A program made the position numbers and the translations under genes. A stretch of DNA of 44,287 nt, from assembly GCF_016612545.1 (NCBI RefSeq), contig NZ_JAENRY010000047.1, forward strand, positions 1-44,287. The letters run 5' to 3'. This stretch comes from Streptomyces sp. MBT65. Its GTDB lineage: Bacteria; Actinomycetota; Actinomycetes; Streptomycetales; Streptomycetaceae. The notes beneath the pieces are model-generated. The model was not told where the DNA came from. It saw only the letters and a program-made list of their open reading frames with translations, and searched no databases. Shown piece by piece: positions 15,179 through 23,506 of the stretch; the first letter of the stretch is position 1, and every line of letters begins with the position of its first letter.

Positions 15179-16342
15179 TCACTTCTCCGGTGTTTGAGAG
15201 TTCCCTGTTCCCTTGTGGGTGCTCTTCGCGTGGGTGCGGAGCCTCGACGTCACGTCCTCCGGAGGGAGGAAGCGGGACCAGCGTTCCGGGAACTCGGACG
15301 GCATGTAGGAGTCGTCGGGGTCGTCGTCGTCCTCGCCGTCACGGGCGCGGACCGCGGCCATCCGGGCGACGTACTCGGCGACCTGCTCCTCCTGCCGGCG
15401 TTCGTTGGCGGCGCGGGCCGCTGCGGTCGCGGCGGCCGGCCAGACGCGGTCGATGGCCGCGTTGACGGCGGCGCCGACGAGCACGGCGAACGCGGACACA
15501 CCGATCCACAGCAGGACGGCGACGGGCGCGGCCAGGGAGCCGTAGATGGTGGGGCCCTCGACCGTGCCGGTGAGGTAGATGCGCAGCAGGTAGCTGCCGA
15601 GCACCCACATGGCGAGGGCGACCAGCGCGCCGGGCACGTCCTCGATCCACGGGGAGCGGACGGGGACGGACACGTGGTAGAGCGTCGTCAGGAAGACGAT
15701 GGACAGGACGATCACAACCGGCCAGTACAGGACCTGTACGACCGTCTCCGACCACGGCACCACCTTCACCACGGCGTCCGGTCCCGCGACCATCAGGGGC
15801 AGCGCGATCGAGCCGATCACCAGGGCCGCGAGGAACAGCGCGAAGGACACGATGCGGGTCTTGACGATGCCGCGTACGCCGTCGAGGCCGTACATGACGG
15901 TGATCGTGTCGATGAAGACGTTGACCGCGCGGGAGCCCGACCACAGGGCGAACAGGAAGCCGATGGAGATGACGTCGGGCCGGCCGCCCTTCATGACGTC
16001 GTGCAGGATCGGCTGGGCGATCTCGTGGACGCCCTTGTCGGACAGGACGGTGCGGGACGCCTCCAGGATGTTGTTCTCCAGGCCGGCGATGCTGTCGGCG
16101 CCGGTCCAGCTGTCGACGTAGCCGAGCAGGCCGATGAGGCTCAGCAGGAGCGGCGGCACGGACAGCAGCGTGAAGAACGCGGCCTCGGCCGCGAGGCCCA
16201 GGATGCGGTACTCCATGCAGGAGTTGACGGTGTCCTTGACCAGCAGCCAGGCGGTCCTGCGCTTGGAGACGTTCCGGTAGAGGGCACGCGCCCGGTGGAA
16301 CCGGCCGGCCGGCCGCTCGGGGGGTTCACTTGCTGACTGCAC
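15179..16342 (-). CDS. YihY/virulence factor BrkB family membrane protein
   Basis: A 387-residue polytopic inner-membrane protein with about six hydrophobic segments. The first lies around residues 50-75 (AAEAAFFTLLSVPPLLLSLIGLLGY). ALWSGSRAVNVFIDTIT and PGALVALAMWVLGSYLLRIYL are typical of the YihY/BrkB family. The C-terminal cytoplasmic tail is charged and very acidic in the middle (GEDDDDPDDS). The molecular function of the family is not established. The start is GTG 16342, 6 nt after TACCTT, again suggesting a leaderless message. It is divergent from the biosynthetic operon. Confidence 0.88.
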   Translation of the reverse strand: MQSASEPPERPAGRFHRARALYRNVSKRRTAWLLVKDTVNSCMEYRILGLAAEAAFFTLLSVPPLLLSLIGLLGYVDSWTGADSIAGLENNILEASRTVLSDKGVHEIAQPILHDVMKGGRPDVISIGFLFALWSGSRAVNVFIDTITVMYGLDGVRGIVKTRIVSFALFLAALVIGSIALPLMVAGPDAVVKVVPWSETVVQVLYWPVVIVLSIVFLTTLYHVSVPVRSPWIEDVPGALVALAMWVLGSYLLRIYLTGTVEGPTIYGSLAAPVAVLLWIGVSAFAVLVGAAVNAAIDRVWPAAATAAARAANERRQEEQVAEYVARMAAVRARDGEDDDDPDDSYMPSEFPERWSRFLPPEDVTSRLRTHAKSTHKGTGNSQTPEK

Positions 16343-16348
16343 GCCCTA

Positions 16349-16354
16349 AAGGTA
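16349..16354 (-). promoter_or_regulatory. -10 element of a probable leaderless promoter (YihY gene)
   Basis: TACCTT, TAGGGC (6 nt) and GTG at 16342 on the minus strand. Confidence 0.5.
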
Positions 16355-16439
16355 TCCGGCGCGCCGGGATGCACTCGCCCCCTGGGGTCACCGGCCCGGA
16401 CGGGGCGCCCGCGGGGCCTTGATGTCATGCCCGCGATGG

Positions 16440-16453
16440 CCGAAACTTTTCGG
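16440..16453. promoter_or_regulatory. Inverted repeat 1 upstream of the biosynthetic operon
   Basis: CCGAAA-CT-TTTCGG is a perfect 6-bp inverted repeat with a 2-bp spacer. It lies in the AT-richer 462-bp gap (16343-16807) before the operon. No gene is recognised in that gap. Confidence 0.45.
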
Positions 16454-16461
16454 TCCTGAAT

Positions 16462-16477
16462 TCGAAATGGCTTTCGA
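16462..16477. promoter_or_regulatory. Inverted repeat 2 upstream of the biosynthetic operon
   Basis: TCGAAA-TGGC-TTTCGA is a perfect 6-bp inverted repeat. It shares the CGAAA/TTTCG half-sites with repeat 1, whose centre is 23 bp away. Confidence 0.45.
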
Positions 16478-16523
16478 TATTTTAAGGGTTGTTTTGGAGA
16501 ATGTCCCGGTGAGGACTTCGACC

Positions 16524-16539
16524 GTCAATCCTGATTGAC
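16524..16539. promoter_or_regulatory. Inverted repeat 3 upstream of the biosynthetic operon
   Basis: GTCAATC-CT-GATTGAC is a perfect 7-bp inverted repeat. It lies 50 bp before the candidate -35 and looks like a dimeric regulator site. No regulator gene is in the operon. Confidence 0.5.
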
Positions 16540-16588
16540 CCACCGCGCATCTCGCGAAGACGAAAAAGCGCCATTGCCCAAAACGGCC

Positions 16589-16618
16589 TTGACCCGTTCC
16601 AGAATGTCCAGAAATAAT
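16589..16618 (+). promoter_or_regulatory. Candidate promoter of the Dap-peptide operon
   Basis: TTGACC (16589-16594), an 18-bp spacer and AATAAT (16613-16618). If correct, the untranslated leader is about 180 nt. Confidence 0.4.
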
Positions 16619-16807
16619 CCGGACTGCATTCGTTGCGCGCGTTGGGACGACGTCAGCGCACACGACTCGGGGGAATCACACATTGGGTCCATGACCGGGA
16701 CCCCGTCCCAGAAATCTACTTTTACCCCACCCGTTTCGCGTGTGCCGTATTCGTCTTTGGCGATTTTGGCAATTCAAAGACAATGATCAGCACCAAGGAG
16801 CCACGTG

Positions 16808-19258
16808 GTGGGAAAACCCGGCACCGTCACCGAGACCGTCCTCGCGGAGGTCCTGGCCGGTGTCGTACGCAAGGAAGCCATACCCCTCGACAGTCACTTC
16901 TTCGACGACCTGGGGGCCAACTCGCTGGTCATGGCGCACTTCTGCGCCCGGGTCAGAAAGCGCGAGGATCTGCCGTCGGTGTCGATGCGGGACGTCTACG
17001 GATATCCGACGATCCGGAGTCTGGCGGCGGCGCTCGCCGACACGCCCGAGCCCGTCGAGCCGGTCGAGGCGGCGCGGACGCCGGCCGGGAGCACGGCGCG
17101 TTATCTGCTGTGCGGGGCGCTTCAGTTCCTCGTTTTCGCGCTGTATTGCGCGCTCGTCGGGACGGTCACCGGACGCGGCTACGAATGGGTTTCCTCCGGT
17201 AACGGAGTCGTCCAGGTATATCTGCGGTCCGCGATATTCGGCGGCACCGTGTTCATCGGTGTGTGCACGGTGCCGGTGGTGGCCAAGTGGGTTCTCGTGG
17301 GCCGCTGGAAGGAGACCGAGTTCCCGGTCTGGGGGCTGGCCTACGTCCGGTTCTGGACGGTCAAGGCGCTGCTGCACGCCAACCCGATGATCCTGTTCGT
17401 CGGCAATCCGCTCTACGTCCTCTACCTGCGCGCCCTCGGCGCCCGCATCGGCAAGGGCGTCACGATCCTGTCCCATTCCGTGCCGGTCTGCACCGACCTG
17501 CTGACCGTCGGTGCCGGAACGGTCATCCGCAAGGACAGCTTCTTCCTCTGCTACCAGGCGCGCGCCGGCCGCATCCGCACCGGCCGTGTCACCCTCGGCA
17601 GCGAGGTCTACGTCGGCGAGAAGACCGTCCTCGACATCGGCACGGTCATGGGCGACGGGTCCCAACTCGGCCATTCCTCCGCCCTGTACGACGGCGCCCA
17701 CGTCCCGGCGGGCGGGCGCGCGCACGGCTCACCGGCCCAGCCCACGGACGTCGACTACGTCCGGATCCCGCCCGCGGACTGCTCGGCGCCGCGCCGCTTC
17801 GGCTACGGCCTGGTCGCCCTGCTGCAGATGGTGCTGGTCTACGTCCCGCTCGCGCTCGGCGGCAGCTACATGGCGCTGACCGTGGCACCGGCCCTCGACC
17901 ACCTGCTCGACCCGAACACCACGGACCTCAACTCGGCCCGGTTCTACGGCGAGGCGCTGGGCCTGTCGCTCGTGGCGTTCGTCGGCTTCGTCGTCCTCGG
18001 CTTCGCCGCGGTGTCGCTGCTGCCCCGGCTGCTCCGTCCGCTGCTGCGCCCCGACCGGGTGTATCCGCTGTACGGCTTCCACTACTCGGTGCAGCGCGCG
18101 GTGGCCCGGACGACCAACATCAAGTTCTTCAAGTGGCTGTTCGGGGACAGCTCGTACATCACCGGGTATCTGCGGGCGATCGGCTACGACCTCGGTGTGG
18201 TGGAGCAGACCGGCTCCAACTTCGGTTCCGAGGTGCAGCACGAGACGCCGTATCTGGTCACCGTGGGAACCGGCACGATGATCGCGGACGGGCTGTCGAT
18301 CGTCAACGCGGACTTCTCCAGTACGTCGTTCCGGCTGTCGCGCACCACGATCGGACCGCACAACTTCCTCGGCAACAACATCGCCTACCCCTCGGGCGGC
18401 CGCACCGGCGACAACTGTCTGCTCGCCACCAAGGTGATGGTCCCGATCGACGGCGAACTCCGGGAGGACGTAGGCCTGTTGGGCTCGCCGTGCTTCGAGA
18501 TCCCGCGCTCGGTGGAACGCGACAGCCGCTTCGACCACCTGCGCGAGGGCGACGAGCTGCGGCGCCGGCTGACCGCGAAGAACCGCTACAACCTGCGCTC
18601 GATGGGCCTGTTCCTGTTCGTGCGCTGGCTGCACTGGTTCGTGCTCACCGTCCTCGGCTTCGCGGCCATCGACCTGTACGGGGGCGAGGGCATCGGCGGG
18701 GGGCTGCTGATCGGCGCGTCCCTGATGCTCGGGCTCGGTTTCACCGCCGGCTACTACGTGCTGGTGGAGCGGCTGATCGGACGGTTCCGGCCGCTGGAGC
18801 CGAAGTTGTGCTCGATCTACGACCCGTACTTCTGGTGGCACGAGCGGCTGTGGAAGGTGCCGGACACCTATATGCAGGTGTTCAACGGCACGCCGTTCAA
18901 GAACCTGATCTGGCGGCTGCTGGGCGTGCGGATCGGCCGCCGGGTCTTCGACGACGGCGCCTACATCACCGAGCGCACGCTGACCGCGATCGGCGACGAC
19001 TGCACGCTCGCGGCGCACACCAAGGTGCAGTCGCACTCGCAGGAGGACGGCACCTTCAAGTCCGAACAGATCACCATCGGCGCCGGCTGCACCCTCGGGG
19101 TGGGTGCGCACGTGCACTACGGCGTGTCGATGGGCGACGGGGCCGAACTCGCCGCCGACTCCTTCCTGATGAAGGGCGAGGAGATGCCGGCGCGGTCGCG
19201 ATGGGGCGGGAATCCGGCGGTGGCGCCACGGCGCGCCGGACAGCACATGGCTCCCTGA
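16808..19258 (+). CDS. Carrier protein-membrane-beta-helix protein, poly-lysine-synthetase-like without adenylation domain
   Basis: An 816-residue membrane protein laid out like the C-terminal two thirds of Pls/PosA-type poly-amino-acid synthetases. Residues 1-80 are a peptidyl carrier domain with the phosphopantetheine serine at Ser39 (FFDDLGANSLVMAHF). Then come three pairs of membrane segments (for example LLCGALQFLVFALYCALVG, LVALLQMVLVYVPLALGG and WFVLTVLGFAAIDLY). These alternate with three left-handed beta-helix domains: GARIGKGVTI..VYVGEKTVLDIG; VTVGTGTMIADGLSI..TIGPHNFLGNN; and GVRIGRRVFDDGAYI..ITIGAGCTLGVG. In the poly-lysine enzyme these repeated domains catalyse peptide bond formation at the membrane. 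GTG 16808 is chosen because AAGGAG (16795-16800) is 7 nt away; GTG 16805 is also possible. The missing adenylation activity is supplied by the next gene. Confidence 0.85.
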   Translation: MGKPGTVTETVLAEVLAGVVRKEAIPLDSHFFDDLGANSLVMAHFCARVRKREDLPSVSMRDVYGYPTIRSLAAALADTPEPVEPVEAARTPAGSTARYLLCGALQFLVFALYCALVGTVTGRGYEWVSSGNGVVQVYLRSAIFGGTVFIGVCTVPVVAKWVLVGRWKETEFPVWGLAYVRFWTVKALLHANPMILFVGNPLYVLYLRALGARIGKGVTILSHSVPVCTDLLTVGAGTVIRKDSFFLCYQARAGRIRTGRVTLGSEVYVGEKTVLDIGTVMGDGSQLGHSSALYDGAHVPAGGRAHGSPAQPTDVDYVRIPPADCSAPRRFGYGLVALLQMVLVYVPLALGGSYMALTVAPALDHLLDPNTTDLNSARFYGEALGLSLVAFVGFVVLGFAAVSLLPRLLRPLLRPDRVYPLYGFHYSVQRAVARTTNIKFFKWLFGDSSYITGYLRAIGYDLGVVEQTGSNFGSEVQHETPYLVTVGTGTMIADGLSIVNADFSSTSFRLSRTTIGPHNFLGNNIAYPSGGRTGDNCLLATKVMVPIDGELREDVGLLGSPCFEIPRSVERDSRFDHLREGDELRRRLTAKNRYNLRSMGLFLFVRWLHWFVLTVLGFAAIDLYGGEGIGGGLLIGASLMLGLGFTAGYYVLVERLIGRFRPLEPKLCSIYDPYFWWHERLWKVPDTYMQVFNGTPFKNLIWRLLGVRIGRRVFDDGAYITERTLTAIGDDCTLAAHTKVQSHSQEDGTFKSEQITIGAGCTLGVGAHVHYGVSMGDGAELAADSFLMKGEEMPARSRWGGNPAVAPRRAGQHMAP

Positions 19259-19301
19259 CGGCTCGCGCCGTGGGGGGAAAGGAAACAGGGGGAAGAGAAC
19301 G

Positions 19302-21389
19302 ATGGAGATCATTCCGCGGTGGACGCTCGCTCCGGTGTCCGGTGGGGCGGAGTACGAGGTGTCCCTGCCCGACGGGCTGTCGATCGAGCCCGGCGCACTG
19401 GACGTCGCCCATGCCAAGGTCCTCGGCGCGCTGTCCGGCGAACCCGCCGCACAGGACCCGGCGGTGCGGGTGAGCGTCACCGGCCGCACACTGCGGCTGC
19501 GGTACGACACGGAAGTCCTCGACGCCGGGGCCGCCGCCCGGATCGCGGGCTACCACCTGACCGCGCTGACCGAGCCGGACCGGCCGGTCCTGCTGTCGGA
19601 CGCCGAACTCCGCTTCCAGCTCGACGAGTTGGCGGGCCCACGGCGCGAACTGCCGGACCGGCGGGTGCACGAGCTGTTCGAGGACATGGTGACGGTGTGC
19701 CCGGACGCGGTCGCCGCCGTCCAGGGCGAACGGCAGTGGACCTACCGGGAGCTCAACTCCCGCGCGAACCAGCTGAGTCGGGCGCTGCTCTCCCGCGGTC
19801 TCACCCGCGAGGGTGTCGTCGCCGTGGTGCTGGAGCGGAACCTGGACTGGATGGCCGCCGTGCTCGCCGTGTTCAAGGCGGGCGGGGTGTATCTGCCCGT
19901 CGAGCCGCACTTCCCGGCCGACCGGGTCGCGCGGGTGCTGGAGCGCGCCGGGTGCGAACTGGTGCTGACCGAGCGCGGCAGCGACGGCGCGCTGGACCAC
20001 CCGGCCGAACGCAGGCTCTACGTGGACGAGGCGTACGCCGAGGGCCACTCGGACGGCGACCTGGGGATCGCCGTCCAGCCCGGTCAACTCGCGTACATCT
20101 ACTTCACGTCCGGGTCCACGGGTGAGCCCAAGGGCGCGATGTGCGAGCACGCCGGGTTCCTCAACCATGCGTTCGCCAAGCTCGACGACCTGGGGATCGG
20201 GGCCGGGCACGTGGTCGCGCAGACCGCGCCGCAGTGCTTCGACATCTCCCTGTGGCAGTTGGTCTGCGCGCCGCTCGTGGGCGGGCGGACGCTGCTGGTG
20301 GAGCAGGACGTGATCCTGGACGTGGCGCGGTTCGTCGACACCATCGAGGCGGGGCACGTGAACGTGCTCCAGGTCGTGCCGTCGTATCTGGAGGCCGTGC
20401 TGGCCGAGTTGGAGCGGCAGCCGCGCGAACTACCCGATCTGCGCTGTGTGTCGGTGACCGGGGAGGCCGTGAAGAAGGAGCTCGTGGAGCGCTGGTTCGC
20501 GGCGCGGCCCGGGGTGCGGCTCGTCAACGCCTATGGCCTGACGGAGACTTCGGACGACACCAACCACGAGGTCATGGACCGGGCGCCGGACGGGCCCCGG
20601 GTCCCGCTCGGACGGCCCGTCTCCAATGTGCGGGTGTACGTCGTCGACGAGGACCTGGTGCCCGTGCCGTTGGGGGCGCCCGGCGAGATCGTGTTCTCCG
20701 GTGTGTGCGTGGGCCGGGGGTACGTCAACGATCCCGAGCGGACCCGAGCGGCCTTCACCGAGGACCCGTACCGGCCCGGCGAGCGGCTGTACCGCAGCGG
20801 CGACCACGGGCGCTGGCGCCCCGACGGCAAGCTGGAGTTCCTGGGGCGCCGGGACAGCCAGGTGAAGATCCGCGGCTTCCGCATCGAGATCGGCGAGATC
20901 GAGAACGCGCTGCTGCGGGTGGACGGGGTGCGGGACGGCGCGGTGGTCGTCGTGCGCGGGACACAGCTGGTGGCGTTCTGCACGGGCGACCGGCCCGTCG
21001 AGGCGGCCGCCGTGCGCGAGCGGCTCGCCGAGTCGCTGCCCGCGTACATGGTGCCGTCGGTCGTGCACTGGCGGGCGTCGCTGCCGCTGACCGCCAACGG
21101 CAAGACCGACCGGCGGACGCTGACCGCGCTCGCCGGTGACCTGGACGCCGTGGGCGACGGGCCGGACACGCCCGCCGAACGTCGGCTGGCGGCCGCGTGG
21201 GCCGTGGTGCTGGGCATCCCGGCCGACCGGATCGGCCGCCAGGACCACTTCTTCGACCGCGGCGGCACATCGCTGGCCGCGGTGAAGCTGGCGGTCGCCC
21301 TCGACCGGGCGATCAGCCTCAAGGACGTCACCCGACACCCGGTCCTCGCGGACCTGGCCGGACTGCTGGACCCGCCGATCTCCTCCTGA
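19302..21389 (+). CDS. NRPS adenylation-carrier protein, predicted Dap-activating
   Basis: A 695-residue A-PCP protein. Residues 1-115 resemble the tail of a condensation domain (LRYDTEVLDAGAAARIAGYHLTALTE). The adenylation domain follows: A3 YIYFTSGSTGEPKG (about residue 265), A4 CFDISLWQ, A5 NAYGLTETSDD (about 409), A7 LYRSGDHGRW, A8 GRRDSQVKIRGFRIEIGEIE, A10 LTANGKTDRR. A carrier domain ends the protein (FFDRGGTSLAAVKL, Ser657). By-eye extraction of the specificity residues gives D-I-W-Q-S-T-A-D-D-K; the two aspartates fit a substrate with a second amino group. With SbnA and SbnB in the same operon, L-2,3-diaminopropionate is the likely substrate. No condensation or thioesterase domain is present. 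Confidence 0.88.
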   Translation: MEIIPRWTLAPVSGGAEYEVSLPDGLSIEPGALDVAHAKVLGALSGEPAAQDPAVRVSVTGRTLRLRYDTEVLDAGAAARIAGYHLTALTEPDRPVLLSDAELRFQLDELAGPRRELPDRRVHELFEDMVTVCPDAVAAVQGERQWTYRELNSRANQLSRALLSRGLTREGVVAVVLERNLDWMAAVLAVFKAGGVYLPVEPHFPADRVARVLERAGCELVLTERGSDGALDHPAERRLYVDEAYAEGHSDGDLGIAVQPGQLAYIYFTSGSTGEPKGAMCEHAGFLNHAFAKLDDLGIGAGHVVAQTAPQCFDISLWQLVCAPLVGGRTLLVEQDVILDVARFVDTIEAGHVNVLQVVPSYLEAVLAELERQPRELPDLRCVSVTGEAVKKELVERWFAARPGVRLVNAYGLTETSDDTNHEVMDRAPDGPRVPLGRPVSNVRVYVVDEDLVPVPLGAPGEIVFSGVCVGRGYVNDPERTRAAFTEDPYRPGERLYRSGDHGRWRPDGKLEFLGRRDSQVKIRGFRIEIGEIENALLRVDGVRDGAVVVVRGTQLVAFCTGDRPVEAAAVRERLAESLPAYMVPSVVHWRASLPLTANGKTDRRTLTALAGDLDAVGDGPDTPAERRLAAAWAVVLGIPADRIGRQDHFFDRGGTSLAAVKLAVALDRAISLKDVTRHPVLADLAGLLDPPISS

Positions 21390-21444
21390 GGCCGGCCGCA
21401 CCCCCGGTCGAACGCACAACAGCACCACCGAAAGGAACACCGAG

Positions 21445-22449
21445 ATGTCGCTCTCTTCCGCGACGCTGCTCACCTCCGTGGCCCTGAGCCCGGACAGTCC
21501 ACCCCTCCTGCACGCCGACGTCGGCGCGGACCCGGTCGGCTGGGCCGCCCGGCACCGGGACGCGCTGCGTGCCGTCGTCGCCGAGCACGGCTGCGTCCTG
21601 GTCCGCGGGCTCGGCCTCGCCGACCCGGCCGGCGCCGAGACCGTCTTCCGGCGGCTCACCGACTCCCTGATGGCCGACCGGGAGCCGTTCGCGCCCCGCC
21701 GTACCTACGCAGAGGGCGTGTACTCCGCCACGAAGTGGCCGACCGACCAACCGATGTGCCAGCACCACGAGTTGAGCTACGCGCTGGAGTTCCCCGGCCT
21801 GCTGCTCTTCGCCTGCCTGGAGGCGCCGACCGAGGGCGGCGCGACCCCGGTCGCCGACGCCGAGGCCGTCCTCGGGTCGCTGCCCGCGCCGCTGGTGGAG
21901 CGGTTCGAGCGGGAGGGCTGGCTGCTGACCCGGACGTACCACGAGGAGATCGGGGCGTCGGTCGCCGAGGCCTTCGGCACCGACGACCGCGCCACCGTGG
22001 AGCGCTACTGCCGGGCCCAGGGCATCGAGTTCGCCTGGCAGCACGACGGTTCGCTGCACACCCGCCAGCGCCGCGCCGCCGTCCTGCGGCACCCGGTCAC
22101 CGGCCGCCGCTGCTGGTTCAACCAGATCGCGTTCCTGAACGAGTGGACGATGGAGCCCGAAGTGCGCGAGTACCTGGTCGACGTCTACGGCGCGGACGCG
22201 CTGCCCTTCAACACCCGCTTCGGCAACGGCGATCCGGTCGGCGCGGACATCGTGGCGGCCATCAACGAGGCCTACGACACGCACGCCAGGCGCGAGCCGT
22301 GGCGCTCGGGGGATCTGCTGCTGGTGGACAACATCCGTACCGCGCACGGCCGGGAGCCGTTCGAGGGGCCGCGCGAGGTGCTCGCCGGGCTCGGCGATCC
22401 GGTGCGGCCGGCGGACCTCGCCCCGTCGGCCGGGGGGAGGGCGGCATGA
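21445..22449 (+). CDS. TauD/TfdA-family Fe(II)/2-oxoglutarate dioxygenase
   Basis: A 334-residue oxygenase. The iron ligands are His107-x-Glu109 (CQHHELSY) and the distal His301 (IRTAHGREPF), with Arg303 or Arg310 for 2-oxoglutarate. HHELSYALEFPGLLLFACLEAPTEGGATP resembles SyrP-like amino-acid hydroxylases of NRPS pathways, which act on carrier-bound residues. AAAGGA (21431-21436) precedes the ATG. The stop overlaps the SbnB start as ATGA, so it is tightly coupled to the Dap genes. It may hydroxylate Dap, free or carrier-bound; halogenation is unlikely because the carboxylate ligand is kept. Confidence 0.87.
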   Translation: MSLSSATLLTSVALSPDSPPLLHADVGADPVGWAARHRDALRAVVAEHGCVLVRGLGLADPAGAETVFRRLTDSLMADREPFAPRRTYAEGVYSATKWPTDQPMCQHHELSYALEFPGLLLFACLEAPTEGGATPVADAEAVLGSLPAPLVERFEREGWLLTRTYHEEIGASVAEAFGTDDRATVERYCRAQGIEFAWQHDGSLHTRQRRAAVLRHPVTGRRCWFNQIAFLNEWTMEPEVREYLVDVYGADALPFNTRFGNGDPVGADIVAAINEAYDTHARREPWRSGDLLLVDNIRTAHGREPFEGPREVLAGLGDPVRPADLAPSAGGRAA

Positions 22450-23474
22450 GCATCGACACACCGTCGTTCGCGGTCGTCAGCGGCGCACAGGTCCAACAGG
22501 CCCTGTCCGGGCGGGAGTCGGAGATCGCCGACCTCGTGGAGGCCACCTACCGGCTGCACGGCGCGGGCGAGTCGGTGAACCCGCCGTCGTACTTCCTGCG
22601 CTTCCCGGACCGTCCGTCGTCGCGGATCATCGCGCTGCCGGCCTCGCTGGGCGGGCCGTCGCGGGTGGACGGTCTGAAGTGGATCTCCAGTTTCCCCGGG
22701 AACACCGGCTCGGGGCTGCCCAGGGCCTCGGCGGTGCTGATCCTCAACGACCCGGACACCGGCTATCCGTACGCCTGCCTGGAGAGTTCGGTGATCAGCG
22801 CGACCCGTACGGCGAGTTCGGCGGCGCTCGCGGCCGAGAAGCTCAGCCAGGGCCGGGCACGGCCGCTGCGGGTCGGGTTCGTCGGGACGGGCCTGATCGC
22901 CCGCTACATCCACACCCATCTCCTCGGCACCGGCTGGGAGTTCGAGGAGACGGGCGTGTACGACCTGGCCGCGGACAGCGCGGAGGGGTTCCGGGGGTAC
23001 CTGGAGCGGTCGGGGGCGCCGGGGCGGATCACCGTGCACGACAAGCTCGAAGGCCTCGTGCGCGCCAGCGACCTGGTGGTGTTCGCGACGATCGCCGGCT
23101 CGCCCCATGTGCACGATCCGGCCTGGTTCGACCATCATCCGCTGGTCCTGCACGTGTCGTTGCGGGATCTCGACCCGGCGATCCTGCTCGCGTCCGCGAA
23201 CTTCGTGGACGACGTCGAGCACTGCCTGAAGGCCGACACCTCGCCGCATCTGGCCGAACAGGCGACCGGGGGGCGGGAGTTCATCGACGGCACGCTGGAC
23301 GACGTACTGACCGGGCGGGTGACCGTACCGGCCGACCGGACGGTGGTGTTCTCGCCCTTCGGGCTGGGGGTGCTCGACCTCGCGGTCGGCAGGTTCGTCC
23401 ATGACGAAGTGGTCCGGCGGGGCGAACTCCAGGTCGTCGACGGCTTCTTCCACGAACTGCGCCGGTACGGCTGA
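22446..23474 (+). CDS. sbnB: SbnB-like N-(2-amino-2-carboxyethyl)-L-glutamate dehydrogenase
   Basis: A 342-residue protein of the ornithine cyclodeaminase/mu-crystallin fold. In staphyloferrin B biosynthesis SbnB oxidatively cleaves N-(2-amino-2-carboxyethyl)-L-glutamate to L-Dap and 2-oxoglutarate with NAD. Visible motifs are GLKWISSFPGNTGSGLPRASAVLILND, ESSVISATRTASSAALAA and the nucleotide loop GFVGTGLIARYIHTHLL. The ATG overlaps the oxygenase stop and follows GGGGGGAGG. Its 2-oxoglutarate by-product is the co-substrate of the neighbouring dioxygenase, which may be more than coincidence. Confidence 0.9.
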   Translation: MSIDTPSFAVVSGAQVQQALSGRESEIADLVEATYRLHGAGESVNPPSYFLRFPDRPSSRIIALPASLGGPSRVDGLKWISSFPGNTGSGLPRASAVLILNDPDTGYPYACLESSVISATRTASSAALAAEKLSQGRARPLRVGFVGTGLIARYIHTHLLGTGWEFEETGVYDLAADSAEGFRGYLERSGAPGRITVHDKLEGLVRASDLVVFATIAGSPHVHDPAWFDHHPLVLHVSLRDLDPAILLASANFVDDVEHCLKADTSPHLAEQATGGREFIDGTLDDVLTGRVTVPADRTVVFSPFGLGVLDLAVGRFVHDEVVRRGELQVVDGFFHELRRYG

Positions 23475-23506
23475 CGCGGATCGTGGCGCACCACTAGGGG
23501 GAGAAC

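Noticed and set aside
16535..16786. Short plus-strand frame in the AT-richer gap before the biosynthetic operon
   Set aside because: No family resemblance or ribosome site; it overlaps the predicted promoter and an inverted repeat.
17729..19510. Long minus-strand frame opposite the carrier-membrane protein
   Set aside because: Low-complexity composition (His, Gln, Arg, Asp) is typical of a shadow frame, while the opposite strand has recognisable domains throughout.
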